A stretch of 15,802 nt of DNA from an uncultured Spirochaetales bacterium (GCA_949292445.1 CASEZU010000019.1:1-15802), one strand, 5' to 3'. Positions 6,613 to 15,156 are shown, numbered from the stretch's first letter. The notes: generated from the sequence alone by a model not told the origin. Numbers and translations are program-made.

Positions 6613-8673
6613 TCAGAGATACGCCTTGCCGTTCCTGAAAAGCTCCAGGAACTTCTCCTGAGAGTCAATGTGGTCATCGCTTTCAGGCACGGCTGTGTAA
6701 TGGCCGTTGCCGAGAAGCAGGCGCCCCTTTACGTTGTCGCGGAACATGATATCCAGCATCTTGAGGATAGTCCCCCTGATCTTGGGATCAAGCACCGGCG
6801 TCGCGATCTCAACGCGCCTGTCGATATTGCGTGTCATGAGATCTGCGGAGGAGATGTACATCTCTCCCGAGCCGAAGCTGTAGATCCTGGAATGCTCCAG
6901 GAAGCGCCCGACAATGCTGAGTATCGTGATGTTGTCCGTAAGAGACGGAACACCCGGCAGCAGGCAGGCGATGCCCCTGATCAGCAGCTTGATCTTCACG
7001 CCGGCCTTTGATGCCTCCACGAGCTTGTCGATCATGTCCTTGTCGGAAAGGGAGTTCATCTTGCATGTGATGGAACCGTCCTTGCCTTTTGCGATCTCCT
7101 TGTCCATTGCCGCGAGGATACCGGCCTTGAGCGTGGCAGGAGCCACCAGAAGGCGCCTGTACTTCGAGTCCATGTTGAGCGTCGCGAGATTGCGGAAGAA
7201 CGCCACTCCGTCAAGGCCTATGTCCTTATCCGAGGTGATGATGTTCAGATCCGTATACTGCTTCGCGGTGCTCTCGTTGTAGTTCCCTGTTCCAAGATGC
7301 GTTATGTACCTCACGCCGCCATTGTCCTGCAGGACGATGGAGATGATCTTCGAGTGGACCTTGTAGTTCTCCATACCGTAGAATACGGTGCAGCCGGCTT
7401 CCTGGAGCTGCTGGGTATAGCTGAGGTTCGACTCCTCATCGAAACGGGCGCAGAGCTCCATCACAACCGATACGTCCTTGCCGTTCTCTGCAGCCCGCAC
7501 GAGCGCCGCCACGACCCTGGAATTCTTCGCGAGGCGGTAGATCGTGATCTTTATGTTGGAGACCCTGGGATCATCCGCGCACTCTTCCAGAAGCCAGAGA
7601 AGCGGATCCATCGGCTGGAAAGGATAAGCAAGGAAGACATCGCGTCGGAGCACCGTGTCTATCATGTTCCCGCGCTGCAGCCCTGCCGGAACGCTGCCCC
7701 TGAATGAGGGATACCTGAGCTTTGGCCTCATCTCCACGGGGAAGAACTCATCGAGCTGGTACATGTACTTATAGGAGAAGCAGCCTCCTACGATGAAGAC
7801 TTGGTTCTTCTTTATGCCGAGGTGCTTCATCAGGAACTGCCTGAGATCATCGGAAGGAGTGTTCATCTCAAGGCGCACAGCAGCGAGGGATCCCCTGCTC
7901 TCGACCTTGTTTCTTATCAGCTTGGAGAAATCAAAATCATATTCGATGTCCGCATCCTCGACAGATGCCTCGAAATCCGCATTCCTTGTCACTCTCAGGA
8001 GCGATTTCTCCTTCACTGCCGATCCGGGGAAAAGAAGATCCCCGAAGAGGTAGAGAAGCGCTTCCGACGGGATGAGATGGACCTTCCTGCCTCCTCCCAG
8101 CCTCACGAGATCGGGGATGCGGCGTCCCATCGACACAACGCCGAACATCTCGCGGCCATCGCGCTCGAGGCGGAGGACGAGGTACAGCCTCTGGTTCTCG
8201 AAGCGGATCATCGGGTGCTTGGCATCAAGCACGAGAGGAGATAGGAAGGGAACCATGTTCTCCTGGAAGTACTTGAAAGCCCTGGTCTTCATCGACTCCG
8301 ATATGGACTGCGGCATCATGATGTCCACGCCGGCTGCCCTCAGCTCCTTCCGCAGCTTAGAGAATGTCTCATCCGCCTTCTTGTAGAGCCCGGGCAGAAG
8401 GGAAAGGATCATGTCTATCTGATCACGGGCGCTCATCCCCGTCTTGTTGTCGATATATGACGGGGAGTGCAGCTCGAGGTTCAGCAGCGATCCGAGCCTT
8501 ACCCTCACGAACTCATCGAGGTTTGATATGAATATCGAGAGGAACCGGCAGCGCTCGAGGAGCGGATTCGAGCTGTCCCTCGCCTGGTCCAGGACACGCT
8601 TGTCGAACTGCAGCCATGAATACTCCCTGTTGATGTATGGCGGCCTGATAGCCGCCGGTGCTTCCTTAGCCAT
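6613..8673 (-). CDS. ppk: polyphosphate kinase 1
   Basis: A 686-residue PPK1, the usual length, which reversibly transfers the gamma phosphate of ATP to inorganic polyphosphate, often at the inner membrane. Domains in order: an N-terminal helical region with NREYSWLQFDKRVL and SNLDEFVRVRLGS; a head domain; then two phospholipase-D-like catalytic domains. KVHSKIISI carries the candidate autophosphorylated His440, followed by HLGTGNYNESTAKQYTDLN. The second domain has GRFLEHSR with His594, ADLMTRNIDRRVEIATPV and ACLLPGVPSLTDNI. ARFDEESN and IYRLAKNSR resemble the E. coli-type enzyme. It starts at ATG 8673 inside the end of the ppx-like gene (8-base overlap), with GGAGG six or so bases upstream. 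It is the last gene of pfk-ppx-ppk. Confidence 0.97.
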   Translation of the reverse strand: MAKEAPAAIRPPYINREYSWLQFDKRVLDQARDSSNPLLERCRFLSIFISNLDEFVRVRLGSLLNLELHSPSYIDNKTGMSARDQIDMILSLLPGLYKKADETFSKLRKELRAAGVDIMMPQSISESMKTRAFKYFQENMVPFLSPLVLDAKHPMIRFENQRLYLVLRLERDGREMFGVVSMGRRIPDLVRLGGGRKVHLIPSEALLYLFGDLLFPGSAVKEKSLLRVTRNADFEASVEDADIEYDFDFSKLIRNKVESRGSLAAVRLEMNTPSDDLRQFLMKHLGIKKNQVFIVGGCFSYKYMYQLDEFFPVEMRPKLRYPSFRGSVPAGLQRGNMIDTVLRRDVFLAYPFQPMDPLLWLLEECADDPRVSNIKITIYRLAKNSRVVAALVRAAENGKDVSVVMELCARFDEESNLSYTQQLQEAGCTVFYGMENYKVHSKIISIVLQDNGGVRYITHLGTGNYNESTAKQYTDLNIITSDKDIGLDGVAFFRNLATLNMDSKYRRLLVAPATLKAGILAAMDKEIAKGKDGSITCKMNSLSDKDMIDKLVEASKAGVKIKLLIRGIACLLPGVPSLTDNITILSIVGRFLEHSRIYSFGSGEMYISSADLMTRNIDRRVEIATPVLDPKIRGTILKMLDIMFRDNVKGRLLLGNGHYTAVPESDDHIDSQEKFLELFRNGKAYL

Positions 8674-9571
8674 TGCTTTCCTCCATCAGGAGCCTGAGGT
8701 AGCCATCCTTGACTCCTTTGTCCGAGACTATCAGCTCATCCGCTGAGAAGAGCGCGGCGATCTCCTCGGCAAGGATCGCAGCGGGTATGATCGTATGGAC
8801 CTTCTCCGGCACATTCCTTATCAGGACGAGGGCCCTGTCATCGGAAGCTATGAGATGCCTTATCAGCTTCCTCAGCTTCTTCCTCTCCATCGCCCTGAAC
8901 GATGTGTCAGGTACTGAATAATGATCGGCATATACGCAGTAAAGCGCCTCGGCATTGCTGCCTACGAGCACTATGCGGGCGAATTTCCGCCCGGGGAATA
9001 CATCGTTCTTCTCCACCACCTTCCTGATGGCCTTTCTCAGCTTCTTTGCCTCGTTCTTGTCAGGATACATGCCCTCGAAACGCTGGAAGAGCGCCGCAGG
9101 CCCTATATTGAGGGCATACATGCTCTCCTTCGAGCCGTTGTCCATATCGACGATCGAGGAGGAATATCCCCCTATATCCAGAAGCAGCGAGTTTCCAAGC
9201 GCGGTGTACTCCCTGTTGGCAACATAATCGGCGTATGCCTCTGACGGGCCGTCGAGGTTCGTGATCGGCAGCCCTGTCCCCTCCTGCACCGCCTCAACGA
9301 TCTCAGAGTAGTTCCTGATGATCCGCATCGAGGCGGTGGAGATTATGTGGACGGATTCAGCACCGACCTTCTCCGCCGCCGCAAGCAGGAACCGTATCGA
9401 TTCCACGACTTTCTCAATACCGCGTTCGGAGAGCTTTCCTTTCTTTGAAAGGTAACCGAGTATCGAGACGGACCTCCTGAGCCCCACGACAGGGATCATC
9501 ATCTCCCCGCTGACCTCCTCCACCAGAAGCGAGAGGGATGTGCTGGAGAAATCAATGACGGCTATTTTCAC
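8666..9571 (-). CDS. divergent Ppx/GppA-family phosphatase-like protein
   Basis: A 301-residue short member of the exopolyphosphatase / pppGpp phosphohydrolase family (actin-like ATPase fold), lacking the C-terminal HD-type domain of long Ppx. Family blocks are recognisable but altered: IDFSSTSLSLLV (6-17) for the usual IDxGSNSxxLLI, STASMR near 78-83, LDGPSEA (106-112) with Glu111, LLLDIGGYSSSIV (130-142), and a C-terminal ADELIVSDKGVKDGYL. In DIGGYSSS the conserved DIGGGSTE pattern loses a glycine (Tyr136), and the acidic residue is Ser139. Hydrolysis may therefore be weak, and a sensing or regulatory role is possible. Start is GTG overlapping the pfk stop as GTGA, with GGAG seven bases upstream. 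Between pfk and ppk, it most plausibly acts on polyphosphate or (p)ppGpp, but this is not proven. Confidence 0.88.
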   Translation of the reverse strand: MKIAVIDFSSTSLSLLVEEVSGEMMIPVVGLRRSVSILGYLSKKGKLSERGIEKVVESIRFLLAAAEKVGAESVHIISTASMRIIRNYSEIVEAVQEGTGLPITNLDGPSEAYADYVANREYTALGNSLLLDIGGYSSSIVDMDNGSKESMYALNIGPAALFQRFEGMYPDKNEAKKLRKAIRKVVEKNDVFPGRKFARIVLVGSNAEALYCVYADHYSVPDTSFRAMERKKLRKLIRHLIASDDRALVLIRNVPEKVHTIIPAAILAEEIAALFSADELIVSDKGVKDGYLRLLMEESNG

Positions 9572-10638
9572 GCTTCATCTCCGAAATAGATTCCGATAGC
9601 CCTCGCCATTGCTATGCGCTGATCATTCTCCGGCACGGATTTGGCCCTGCCTGCGATGTCCTGCAGCTTGTTGTATGTGACATGATTGTCCCTCATGGCG
9701 ACAGTGACACCGAAATTGCCGCGCTTCACAAGCTCTCCCGCGAACGAGCCCATCTCAGTTGAGAGGAACCTGTCATAAGGCGACGGAGAGCCTCCTCTCT
9801 GCAGATGCCCGGGGACGACGACTCTAGTCTCGACCTCCGCCTTCTCCTCGATATAGGCTGCCAGCTTCTCGGTTCCGGTGGCCCTGCCGCCGCGGAATTC
9901 CAGACGTTCAGACTTCTTCATCTTCGCCTCATCGCGGCTCATCGCACCTTCTGCGATGGCAATGATGTTGAAGGCCTTACCTGAATCGAGGCGCTTCCTG
10001 ACCATTTTCACGACTGTGTCCGGATTGTAGGGGATCTCCGGAATGAGGATTATGTCGGCGCCGCCGGCAACTCCCGCATAGAGCGTCAGCCAGCCGACCT
10101 TGTTGCCCATGAGCTCGATGAGCATCGTGCGTCCATGGCTAGCGGCTGTGGTATGGATGCGGTCGATGCACTCCGTCGCGATATCCACAGCTGTGTGGAA
10201 GCCGAACGTGACATCAGTTCCCCATATGTCATTGTCTATTGTCTTGGGGATGCCGACGACATTGAGGCCTTCGGATGACAGCAGTGCCGCTGTCTTGTGC
10301 GTACCGGCACCGCCGAGCGTGACGAGGACATCAAGGCCGAGGGCCTTGTAGTTCTTCTTCATCAGGTCCAGCTTGCTCTGCCCGTTCCTGTCCTCCTCCG
10401 TCATCTTCTTGAAAGGCTGCCTCGAGGTTCCGAGGATGGTGCCGCCGACGTTGAGGATGCCGGAGAAATCGGAGGGATGCATCTTCCTCGCTTCCTTCTC
10501 TATCAGTCCCAGATAGCCCTCGGAGATGCCGATAAGCTCCGCGTCCTTGATATTATTGAATACATATTTCGCGAATCCCCTGATAACCGCATTGAGGCCG
10601 GGGCAGTCGCCGCCGCTTGTGAGTATGCCGATCTTCAT
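9568..10638 (-). CDS. pfk: 6-phosphofructokinase, group III mixed-type
   Basis: A 356-residue phosphofructokinase converting fructose 6-phosphate to fructose 1,6-bisphosphate. Seen: TSGGDCPGLNAVIRG (7-21), a donor-site motif GGAGTHKT (109-116), the catalytic PKTIDND (131-137, base Asp135), ELMGNKVGWLT, and PGHLQRGGSPSPYDR near the C-terminus. ATP enzymes typically have GGDG and a glycine before TIDND; pyrophosphate enzymes have GGDD and PKTIDND. Here the diagnostic glycine is kept, the aspartate is alanine, and lysine precedes TIDND. That is a mixed pattern, so ATP, PPi or another donor cannot be excluded. Start ATG 10638 has GGAGG seven bases upstream. It leads the operon into the ppx-like and ppk genes, linking glycolysis to polyphosphate. 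Confidence 0.95.
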   Translation of the reverse strand: MKIGILTSGGDCPGLNAVIRGFAKYVFNNIKDAELIGISEGYLGLIEKEARKMHPSDFSGILNVGGTILGTSRQPFKKMTEEDRNGQSKLDLMKKNYKALGLDVLVTLGGAGTHKTAALLSSEGLNVVGIPKTIDNDIWGTDVTFGFHTAVDIATECIDRIHTTAASHGRTMLIELMGNKVGWLTLYAGVAGGADIILIPEIPYNPDTVVKMVRKRLDSGKAFNIIAIAEGAMSRDEAKMKKSERLEFRGGRATGTEKLAAYIEEKAEVETRVVVPGHLQRGGSPSPYDRFLSTEMGSFAGELVKRGNFGVTVAMRDNHVTYNKLQDIAGRAKSVPENDQRIAMARAIGIYFGDEA

Positions 10639-10780
10639 TCTTTGTCCTCCGTTGACCTGAGTCTACCATATAATCCGGGCAGGAAGGCAACGAAATCAGA
10701 GCCATGATAGCAATACCGGGTTAACGGGAAATTACAGCTGCGTTAAATGCTGAAACTTGGCAAGCAGCCCCTCCGGACCC
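10639..10780. other. pfk/gdhA divergent intergenic region
   Basis: This stretch carries the pfk ribosome site (GGAGG near 10646-10650) and the upstream part of the gdhA leader. A perfect TATAAT lies on the plus strand at 10669-10674, but the nearest TTGACC is only 11 bases before it, so I do not call a standard promoter. On the minus strand TTATAT overlaps the same place without a good -35. A frame open from 10747 into gdhA is judged leader rather than coding. I see no RNA gene. Confidence 0.4.
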
Positions 10781-10826
10781 TTTTCCTTCGCGCGCAATGT
10801 CTTTATCATCAAGCGCAAGGAGAAAA
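10781..10826 (+). promoter_or_regulatory. candidate hairpin covering the gdhA ribosome binding site
   Basis: In the leader, TTTTC-CTT (10781-10788) and GCGC (10790-10793) can pair with GCGC-AAG (10813-10819) and GAAAA (10822-10826). This gives 12 base pairs with a 1-base and a 2-base bulge and a 19-base loop. The 3' arm contains the AAGGAG Shine-Dalgarno of gdhA, so the structure would block initiation. This is pairing seen by eye, with no energy calculation. Confidence 0.35.
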
Positions 10827-10830
10827 TACC

Positions 10831-12189
10831 ATGCATGACGAAACACAGCGTGTCTATGAGCACGTGCTGAAAACCGATCCTGACCAGAAGGAATTCCAGC
10901 AGGCGGTCTACACATTCCTTGTATCAATCGACAAGATCATCGAGGATCTTCCCGAAGTATCCTACCACAAAATCCTTGAGAGGATGACTGAACCCGAGAG
11001 AGTCGTGATGTTCCGCGTCCCATGGATCGACGACGATGGCAGAGTCCAGATCAACAGGGGTTTCAGAGTCGAGATGTCATCAGCGATCGGTCCCTACAAA
11101 GGCGGACTCAGATTCCATCCATCGGTAAATCTCTCCATCATGAAGTTCCTCGCATTCGAGCAGGTGTTCAAGAACAGCCTCACCGGCCTCCCGATGGGCG
11201 GCGGCAAGGGCGGCTCTGATTTCAATCCGAAAGGAAAGTCAGAGGCTGAGGTCATGCGCTTCTGCCAGTCATTCATGACAGAGCTCTACAGGCACATCGG
11301 TCCCGACACGGACGTTCCCGCAGGAGACATCGGCGTCGGCGGACGCGAGATCGGCTACCTCTTCGGCCAGTACAAGAGGATCACGAACCAGTTCTCCGGT
11401 GTCCTCACAGGAAAGGGTCTGGATTTCGGCGGTTCCAACATCAGGCCGGAAGCCACAGGCTATGGCCTCGTGTATCTCTCCGATGCGATCCTCAACGGCA
11501 ACGGCATGAAGCTCGAGGGAAAGACATGCCTCGTATCCGGCTCCGGAAACGTCGCACAGTACACTGTCGAGAAGCTCAATGAGCTCGGAGCAAAGGTTGT
11601 GACACTCTCCGATTCCAGCGGAATGATCTACGACGAAAGCGGAATCACTCCTGAGAAGCTCAGATGGATCATGACGCTGAAGAACGTAAGGCGCGGCCGT
11701 ATCCGCGAGTACGCGGAGGCTTTCAAGGGCGTCGAGTACATCGAGCGCGACCCATCGGTGCCCAACCCGGTCTGGAACATCAAGGCTGACTATGCATTCC
11801 CCTGCGCGACACAGAACGAGATCCTCGAGGAGGATGCCAAGAACCTTGTGAAGAACGGCATAAAGCTCGTCGGCGAAGGCGCCAACATGCCCTGCTCCGT
11901 CGATGCGGAGAAGACGCTCATGGGAAGCGGCGTGCTCCTCGCTCCTGCCAAAGCCGCAAACGCCGGCGGTGTTGCTGTATCAGGCCTTGAGATGGCACAG
12001 AACTCGGCGCGCATGCAGTGGTCAAGGGAAAAGGTCGACTCCGAGCTGAGGAACATAATGCAGAACATCTACAGGAACATCAGCGATGCCGCGGCCAAGT
12101 ATTCTGAGAAGAACAACTACGTCGACGGCGCGAATATCGCAGGCTTCATGAAGGTCAGCCGCGCAATGCTCGCTGAGGGTTATGTTTGA
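10831..12189 (+). CDS. gdhA: NADP-type glutamate dehydrogenase
   Basis: A 452-residue hexameric Glu/Leu/Phe/Val dehydrogenase making L-glutamate from 2-oxoglutarate and ammonia. Substrate-site residues fit the family: GPYKGGLRFHPSVN (Lys90), PMGGGKGGSDF (catalytic Lys126) and DVPAGDIGVGGRE (catalytic Asp166). The Rossmann domain has VSGSGNVAQY (235-244), and the strand after it ends TLSDSSG (258-264). The SDSSG end matches NADP-specific enzymes rather than NAD-specific ones, so ammonia assimilation is the likely direction. I start it at ATG 10831, which has AGGAG eight bases upstream and gives normal length. The frame extends to 10747 without homology-like sequence. It heads an operon with DUF1846 and a sodium symporter and may be controlled through the leader hairpin. 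Confidence 0.96.
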   Translation: MHDETQRVYEHVLKTDPDQKEFQQAVYTFLVSIDKIIEDLPEVSYHKILERMTEPERVVMFRVPWIDDDGRVQINRGFRVEMSSAIGPYKGGLRFHPSVNLSIMKFLAFEQVFKNSLTGLPMGGGKGGSDFNPKGKSEAEVMRFCQSFMTELYRHIGPDTDVPAGDIGVGGREIGYLFGQYKRITNQFSGVLTGKGLDFGGSNIRPEATGYGLVYLSDAILNGNGMKLEGKTCLVSGSGNVAQYTVEKLNELGAKVVTLSDSSGMIYDESGITPEKLRWIMTLKNVRRGRIREYAEAFKGVEYIERDPSVPNPVWNIKADYAFPCATQNEILEEDAKNLVKNGIKLVGEGANMPCSVDAEKTLMGSGVLLAPAKAANAGGVAVSGLEMAQNSARMQWSREKVDSELRNIMQNIYRNISDAAAKYSEKNNYVDGANIAGFMKVSRAMLAEGYV

Positions 12190-13706
12190 TGCACAGGATC
12201 GGCTTCGATAGCGCAAAATACGTCGAAGAGCAGACAAAGTACATACTTGAGAGGGTCCGGGAGTCTTCTTCCGGACACCTTTACATTGAGTGCGGAGGCA
12301 AGCTCCTCCACGACAAGCACGCATCCCGCGTGCTTCCAGGCTTCGACGAGAACAACAAGATGAAGGTCTTCCAGGCCCTGGGGGACCAGCTGGACATAAT
12401 AATCTGCATCTATGCCGGGGATATCGAGAGAAGGAAGATACGTTCGGATTTCGGGATCAGCTACGATGCCGATGTCCTGAAGATGATCGATGACTTCGCT
12501 TCCTACGGCCTCAAATGCGACAAGGTCGTCATCACCAGGTTCGAGAATCAGGTTGCGGCCACAGTGTTCAAGAACAAGCTGGAGAGGATGGGCATACATG
12601 TATACACACATCCGGCGACACCCGGCTACCCCTCCGATATCGACGTGGTCGTCTCCGATCAGGGCTATGGAAGGAATGAGTACATCCCCGTATCAGCGCC
12701 GGTCGTGGTTGTGACGGCCCCGGGCCCCGGATCAGGAAAGCTCGCGACATGCCTCTCGCAGATGTATCACGAGGCGAAGATGGGGATGAAGCCGAACTAC
12801 TCAAAGCTGGAGACTTTCCCCGTCTGGAATCTTCCGCTCGATCATCCGGTGAACATAGCGTACGAGGCGGCAACAGCCGACATCGGCGATGTGAACCTCA
12901 TCGACCACTTCCATCTCGCAGCCTATAACAGGATATCCGTCAATTACTCAAGGGATCTCGAGGCATTCCCGCTTCTTGCCAGGATACTGACGAGGATCAC
13001 CGGAGAGTGCATCTACAAGTCCCCGACAGACATGGGTGTGAACAGGGTCGGATTCGGCATCACTGACGACGATGTCTGCCGCGAGGCCGGGAACCAGGAG
13101 ATAATCCGCCGCTACTTCCAGATAAGGACGGACTATGTCTCAGGCAGGGCTGACAAGGAGACTGTGAACCGCATCTCCGCGATCATGGACAAGGCCGGGC
13201 TCAAGCCTGAGGACAGGGCTGTGGTTGAACCGGCGAGGAAAGCGCTGGAAAAAGCCATCGAGGAAGGCAAAGGCAAGAACGGCACGGTATGCGCCGCGGC
13301 AATTGAGCTTCCGGACGGCAGCATCGTCACAGCACACAACTCCATAACGCTCCATGCCTGCTCTGCCCTGCTGCTGAACGCGCTCAAGGCCCTGACAGGA
13401 ATACCGAAGGAGAAGGACCTCATATCCTCTTCCGTCATCCGCAGCATCACCGCCATGAAGAGGGATATCCTCAGCGGCAAGGGCGTCAGCATGAATCTCG
13501 ATGAGATACTGATAGCGCTGGCAATGAGTGCTTCCGAGGACGAGGATGCAAGAAAGGCCCTCGAGGCGCTGCCGCAGCTGAAGAATGCGGAGGTGCATCT
13601 CACGCACGTTCCGTCCAATGGGGATATATCGGGACTGAGGAAGCTCGGGCTGATCTACACGAGCGAACCGAAGTACCCGGAACGCAATACAGGAAAAAAG
13701 GACTGA
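12189..13706 (+). CDS. DUF1846 family protein of unknown function
   Basis: A 505-residue cytoplasmic protein of the DUF1846 family, recognised by its opening MHRIGFDSAKYVEEQ, the early ECGGKLLHDKHASRVLPGF, FPVWNLPLDHPVNIAYEA and DHFHLAAY. It carries a phosphate-binding-loop-like GPGSGK (179-184) after a hydrophobic strand VVVVTAPGP, suggesting nucleotide or phosphate binding, but no Walker B is evident. Structures exist for members, yet no reaction is established to my knowledge. The gene begins at ATG 12189, sharing one base with the gdhA stop (TGATG). A TTG at 12186 is an alternative start adding one residue. It ends three bases before the symporter. Tight coupling with gdhA and an amino-acid transporter suggests a role in nitrogen or amino-acid metabolism, by inference only. 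Confidence 0.92.
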   Translation: MHRIGFDSAKYVEEQTKYILERVRESSSGHLYIECGGKLLHDKHASRVLPGFDENNKMKVFQALGDQLDIIICIYAGDIERRKIRSDFGISYDADVLKMIDDFASYGLKCDKVVITRFENQVAATVFKNKLERMGIHVYTHPATPGYPSDIDVVVSDQGYGRNEYIPVSAPVVVVTAPGPGSGKLATCLSQMYHEAKMGMKPNYSKLETFPVWNLPLDHPVNIAYEAATADIGDVNLIDHFHLAAYNRISVNYSRDLEAFPLLARILTRITGECIYKSPTDMGVNRVGFGITDDDVCREAGNQEIIRRYFQIRTDYVSGRADKETVNRISAIMDKAGLKPEDRAVVEPARKALEKAIEEGKGKNGTVCAAAIELPDGSIVTAHNSITLHACSALLLNALKALTGIPKEKDLISSSVIRSITAMKRDILSGKGVSMNLDEILIALAMSASEDEDARKALEALPQLKNAEVHLTHVPSNGDISGLRKLGLIYTSEPKYPERNTGKKD

Positions 13707-13709
13707 TTT

Positions 13710-15083
13710 ATGGCTAGGGAAAGACTGTCATCCCGCCTGGGATTCATACTCCTGTCGGCAGGATGCGCTATCGGACTTGGAAACGTCTGGCGTTTTCCAT
13801 ATATAACAGGACGGTACGGCGGAGCGGCTTTCGTCCTCCTCTACCTGCTCTTCCTCGTATTCATGGGCGTGCCCGTCATGATCATGGAGTTCGCCATCGG
13901 AAGAGCCGGAAGGATGAACATCGTCGGAGCTCTCAGAAAGCTCGAACCTGCGGGATCGAAATGGCATGGAGTCGGTTATGCCGCAATCGCCGGCAATTAC
14001 CTTCTGCTGATGTACTATTCAGTCATCACGGGATGGCTCCTGTACTACTTCTTCTCCTTCCTCTCAGGCAATCTCAACGCATCATTCGGAACAGCTGAGG
14101 TCGGGGAATACTTTTCATCGCTCACCGCATCTGCCGGGCTCCAGACAGCACTGACGGCACTGGCGCTGCTCCTTACTGCAGGTACTGTCATCATCGGCCT
14201 CAAGAACGGTGTCGAGAAGATCACCAAGGTCATGATGATGATACTCTTCATCCTCATGCTCGTGCTTGCGATACACTCATGCCTCCTCCCCGGAGCCGGA
14301 GATGGGATCAGGTTCTACATGAAGCCGGACTTCGGCAATCTTGTGCATGAGTACGGTTTCGGCGAATCGGTGTTCGCAGCAATGGGACAGGCATTCTTCA
14401 CGCTCTCACTGGGAATCGGAGCAATGGCCATCTTCGGCTCATACTTCGACAACAAGAGGTCGCTTGGAGGCGAGTCCATCAGGATCATCTGCCTGGACAC
14501 GACTGTGGCCCTTCTTTCGGGCTTCATCATCTTCCCCGCCTGCTCATCATTCGGAGTCGAGGCAGGTTCAGGCCCATCGCTTCTCTTCATCTCGCTGCCG
14601 AATGTCTTCACGCAGATGGCAATGGGCGGTATCTGGGGAGCCGTGTTCTTCCTTGCGATGATCTTCGCGGCGCTCTCGACGCTCATAGCGGTATTCGAGA
14701 ACATCTGCGCCTACTGGATGGACATGCATGGCTGGTCAAGGAAGAAGGCTGCAGCAATCAATTTCGTGCTGCTCTTCGTGCTCTCCCTGCCGGCGCTTCT
14801 CGGCTACAACGTGCTTTCCGGCATCCAGCCGCTCGGAGCAGGATCGACTATACTCGACGGTGAGGATTTCCTCGTCTCGAACATCATCCTCCCGATCGGA
14901 AGCCTCGCATATGTGATCTTCTGCACCCACCGCTATGGCTGGGGCTGGGATAAGTTCACAGCTGAGGCGAATCTCGGAGAGGGCCTCAAGGTCCCCCAGG
15001 CACTGAGATTCTACTGCGCATGGATCCTTCCGATCATCATCGCCGTCATCTCAATCAACGGAATAGTGACCGCGATCATCTGA
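13710..15083 (+). CDS. sodium-dependent amino-acid symporter (NSS/SNF family)
   Basis: A 457-residue inner-membrane transporter of the LeuT/neurotransmitter:sodium symporter family with about 11-12 hydrophobic segments. TM1 has the signature AGCAIGLGNVWRFPY (17-31), whose unwound GLGN region forms sodium and substrate contacts in LeuT. Then come GGAAF (37-41), the TM3 tyrosine region NYLLLMYYSVITGW, and the TM6 motif FFTLSLGIGA (229-238), nearly identical to LeuT. Substrate is probably an amino acid, perhaps hydrophobic or aromatic as for several bacterial relatives, but it cannot be read from sequence. The ATG lies three bases after the DUF1846 stop, with AAGGA seven bases upstream inside that gene. 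An intrinsic terminator follows, making it the last gene of gdhA-DUF1846-NSS, and it could feed amino acids into nitrogen metabolism. Confidence 0.95.
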   Translation: MARERLSSRLGFILLSAGCAIGLGNVWRFPYITGRYGGAAFVLLYLLFLVFMGVPVMIMEFAIGRAGRMNIVGALRKLEPAGSKWHGVGYAAIAGNYLLLMYYSVITGWLLYYFFSFLSGNLNASFGTAEVGEYFSSLTASAGLQTALTALALLLTAGTVIIGLKNGVEKITKVMMMILFILMLVLAIHSCLLPGAGDGIRFYMKPDFGNLVHEYGFGESVFAAMGQAFFTLSLGIGAMAIFGSYFDNKRSLGGESIRIICLDTTVALLSGFIIFPACSSFGVEAGSGPSLLFISLPNVFTQMAMGGIWGAVFFLAMIFAALSTLIAVFENICAYWMDMHGWSRKKAAAINFVLLFVLSLPALLGYNVLSGIQPLGAGSTILDGEDFLVSNIILPIGSLAYVIFCTHRYGWGWDKFTAEANLGEGLKVPQALRFYCAWILPIIIAVISINGIVTAII

Positions 15084-15099
15084 TCACTTCTGCAGCAGC

Positions 15100-15130
15100 G
15101 AGGCTCCGGAGAGAAACCGGGGCCTCTTTT
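15100..15130 (+). terminator. intrinsic terminator of the gdhA operon
   Basis: GAGGCTCCGG (15100-15109) pairs with CCGGGGCCTC (15117-15126), a 10-bp stem with one U-G pair and a 7-base loop, followed by TTTT (15127-15130). It begins 16 bases after the symporter stop. Confidence 0.88.
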
Positions 15131-15156
15131 ATCGTACGGAAAATAAAGAATCAATA

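Noticed and set aside
10652..10674. TTGACC followed by TATAAT on the plus strand as a gdhA promoter
   Set aside because: The spacing is 11 bases rather than about 17, so it is not a standard promoter; the TATAAT alone may be chance.
10747..10830. N-terminal extension of gdhA to the ATG at 10747
   Set aside because: The added 28 residues do not resemble GdhA N-termini, and the ATG at 10831 has AGGAG and gives the normal length.
13133..13618. 161-codon and overlapping 155-codon open frames on the minus strand within the DUF1846 gene
   Set aside because: Both are opposite strong coding sequence, have no family resemblance, and reflect GC-biased codon use in the real gene.
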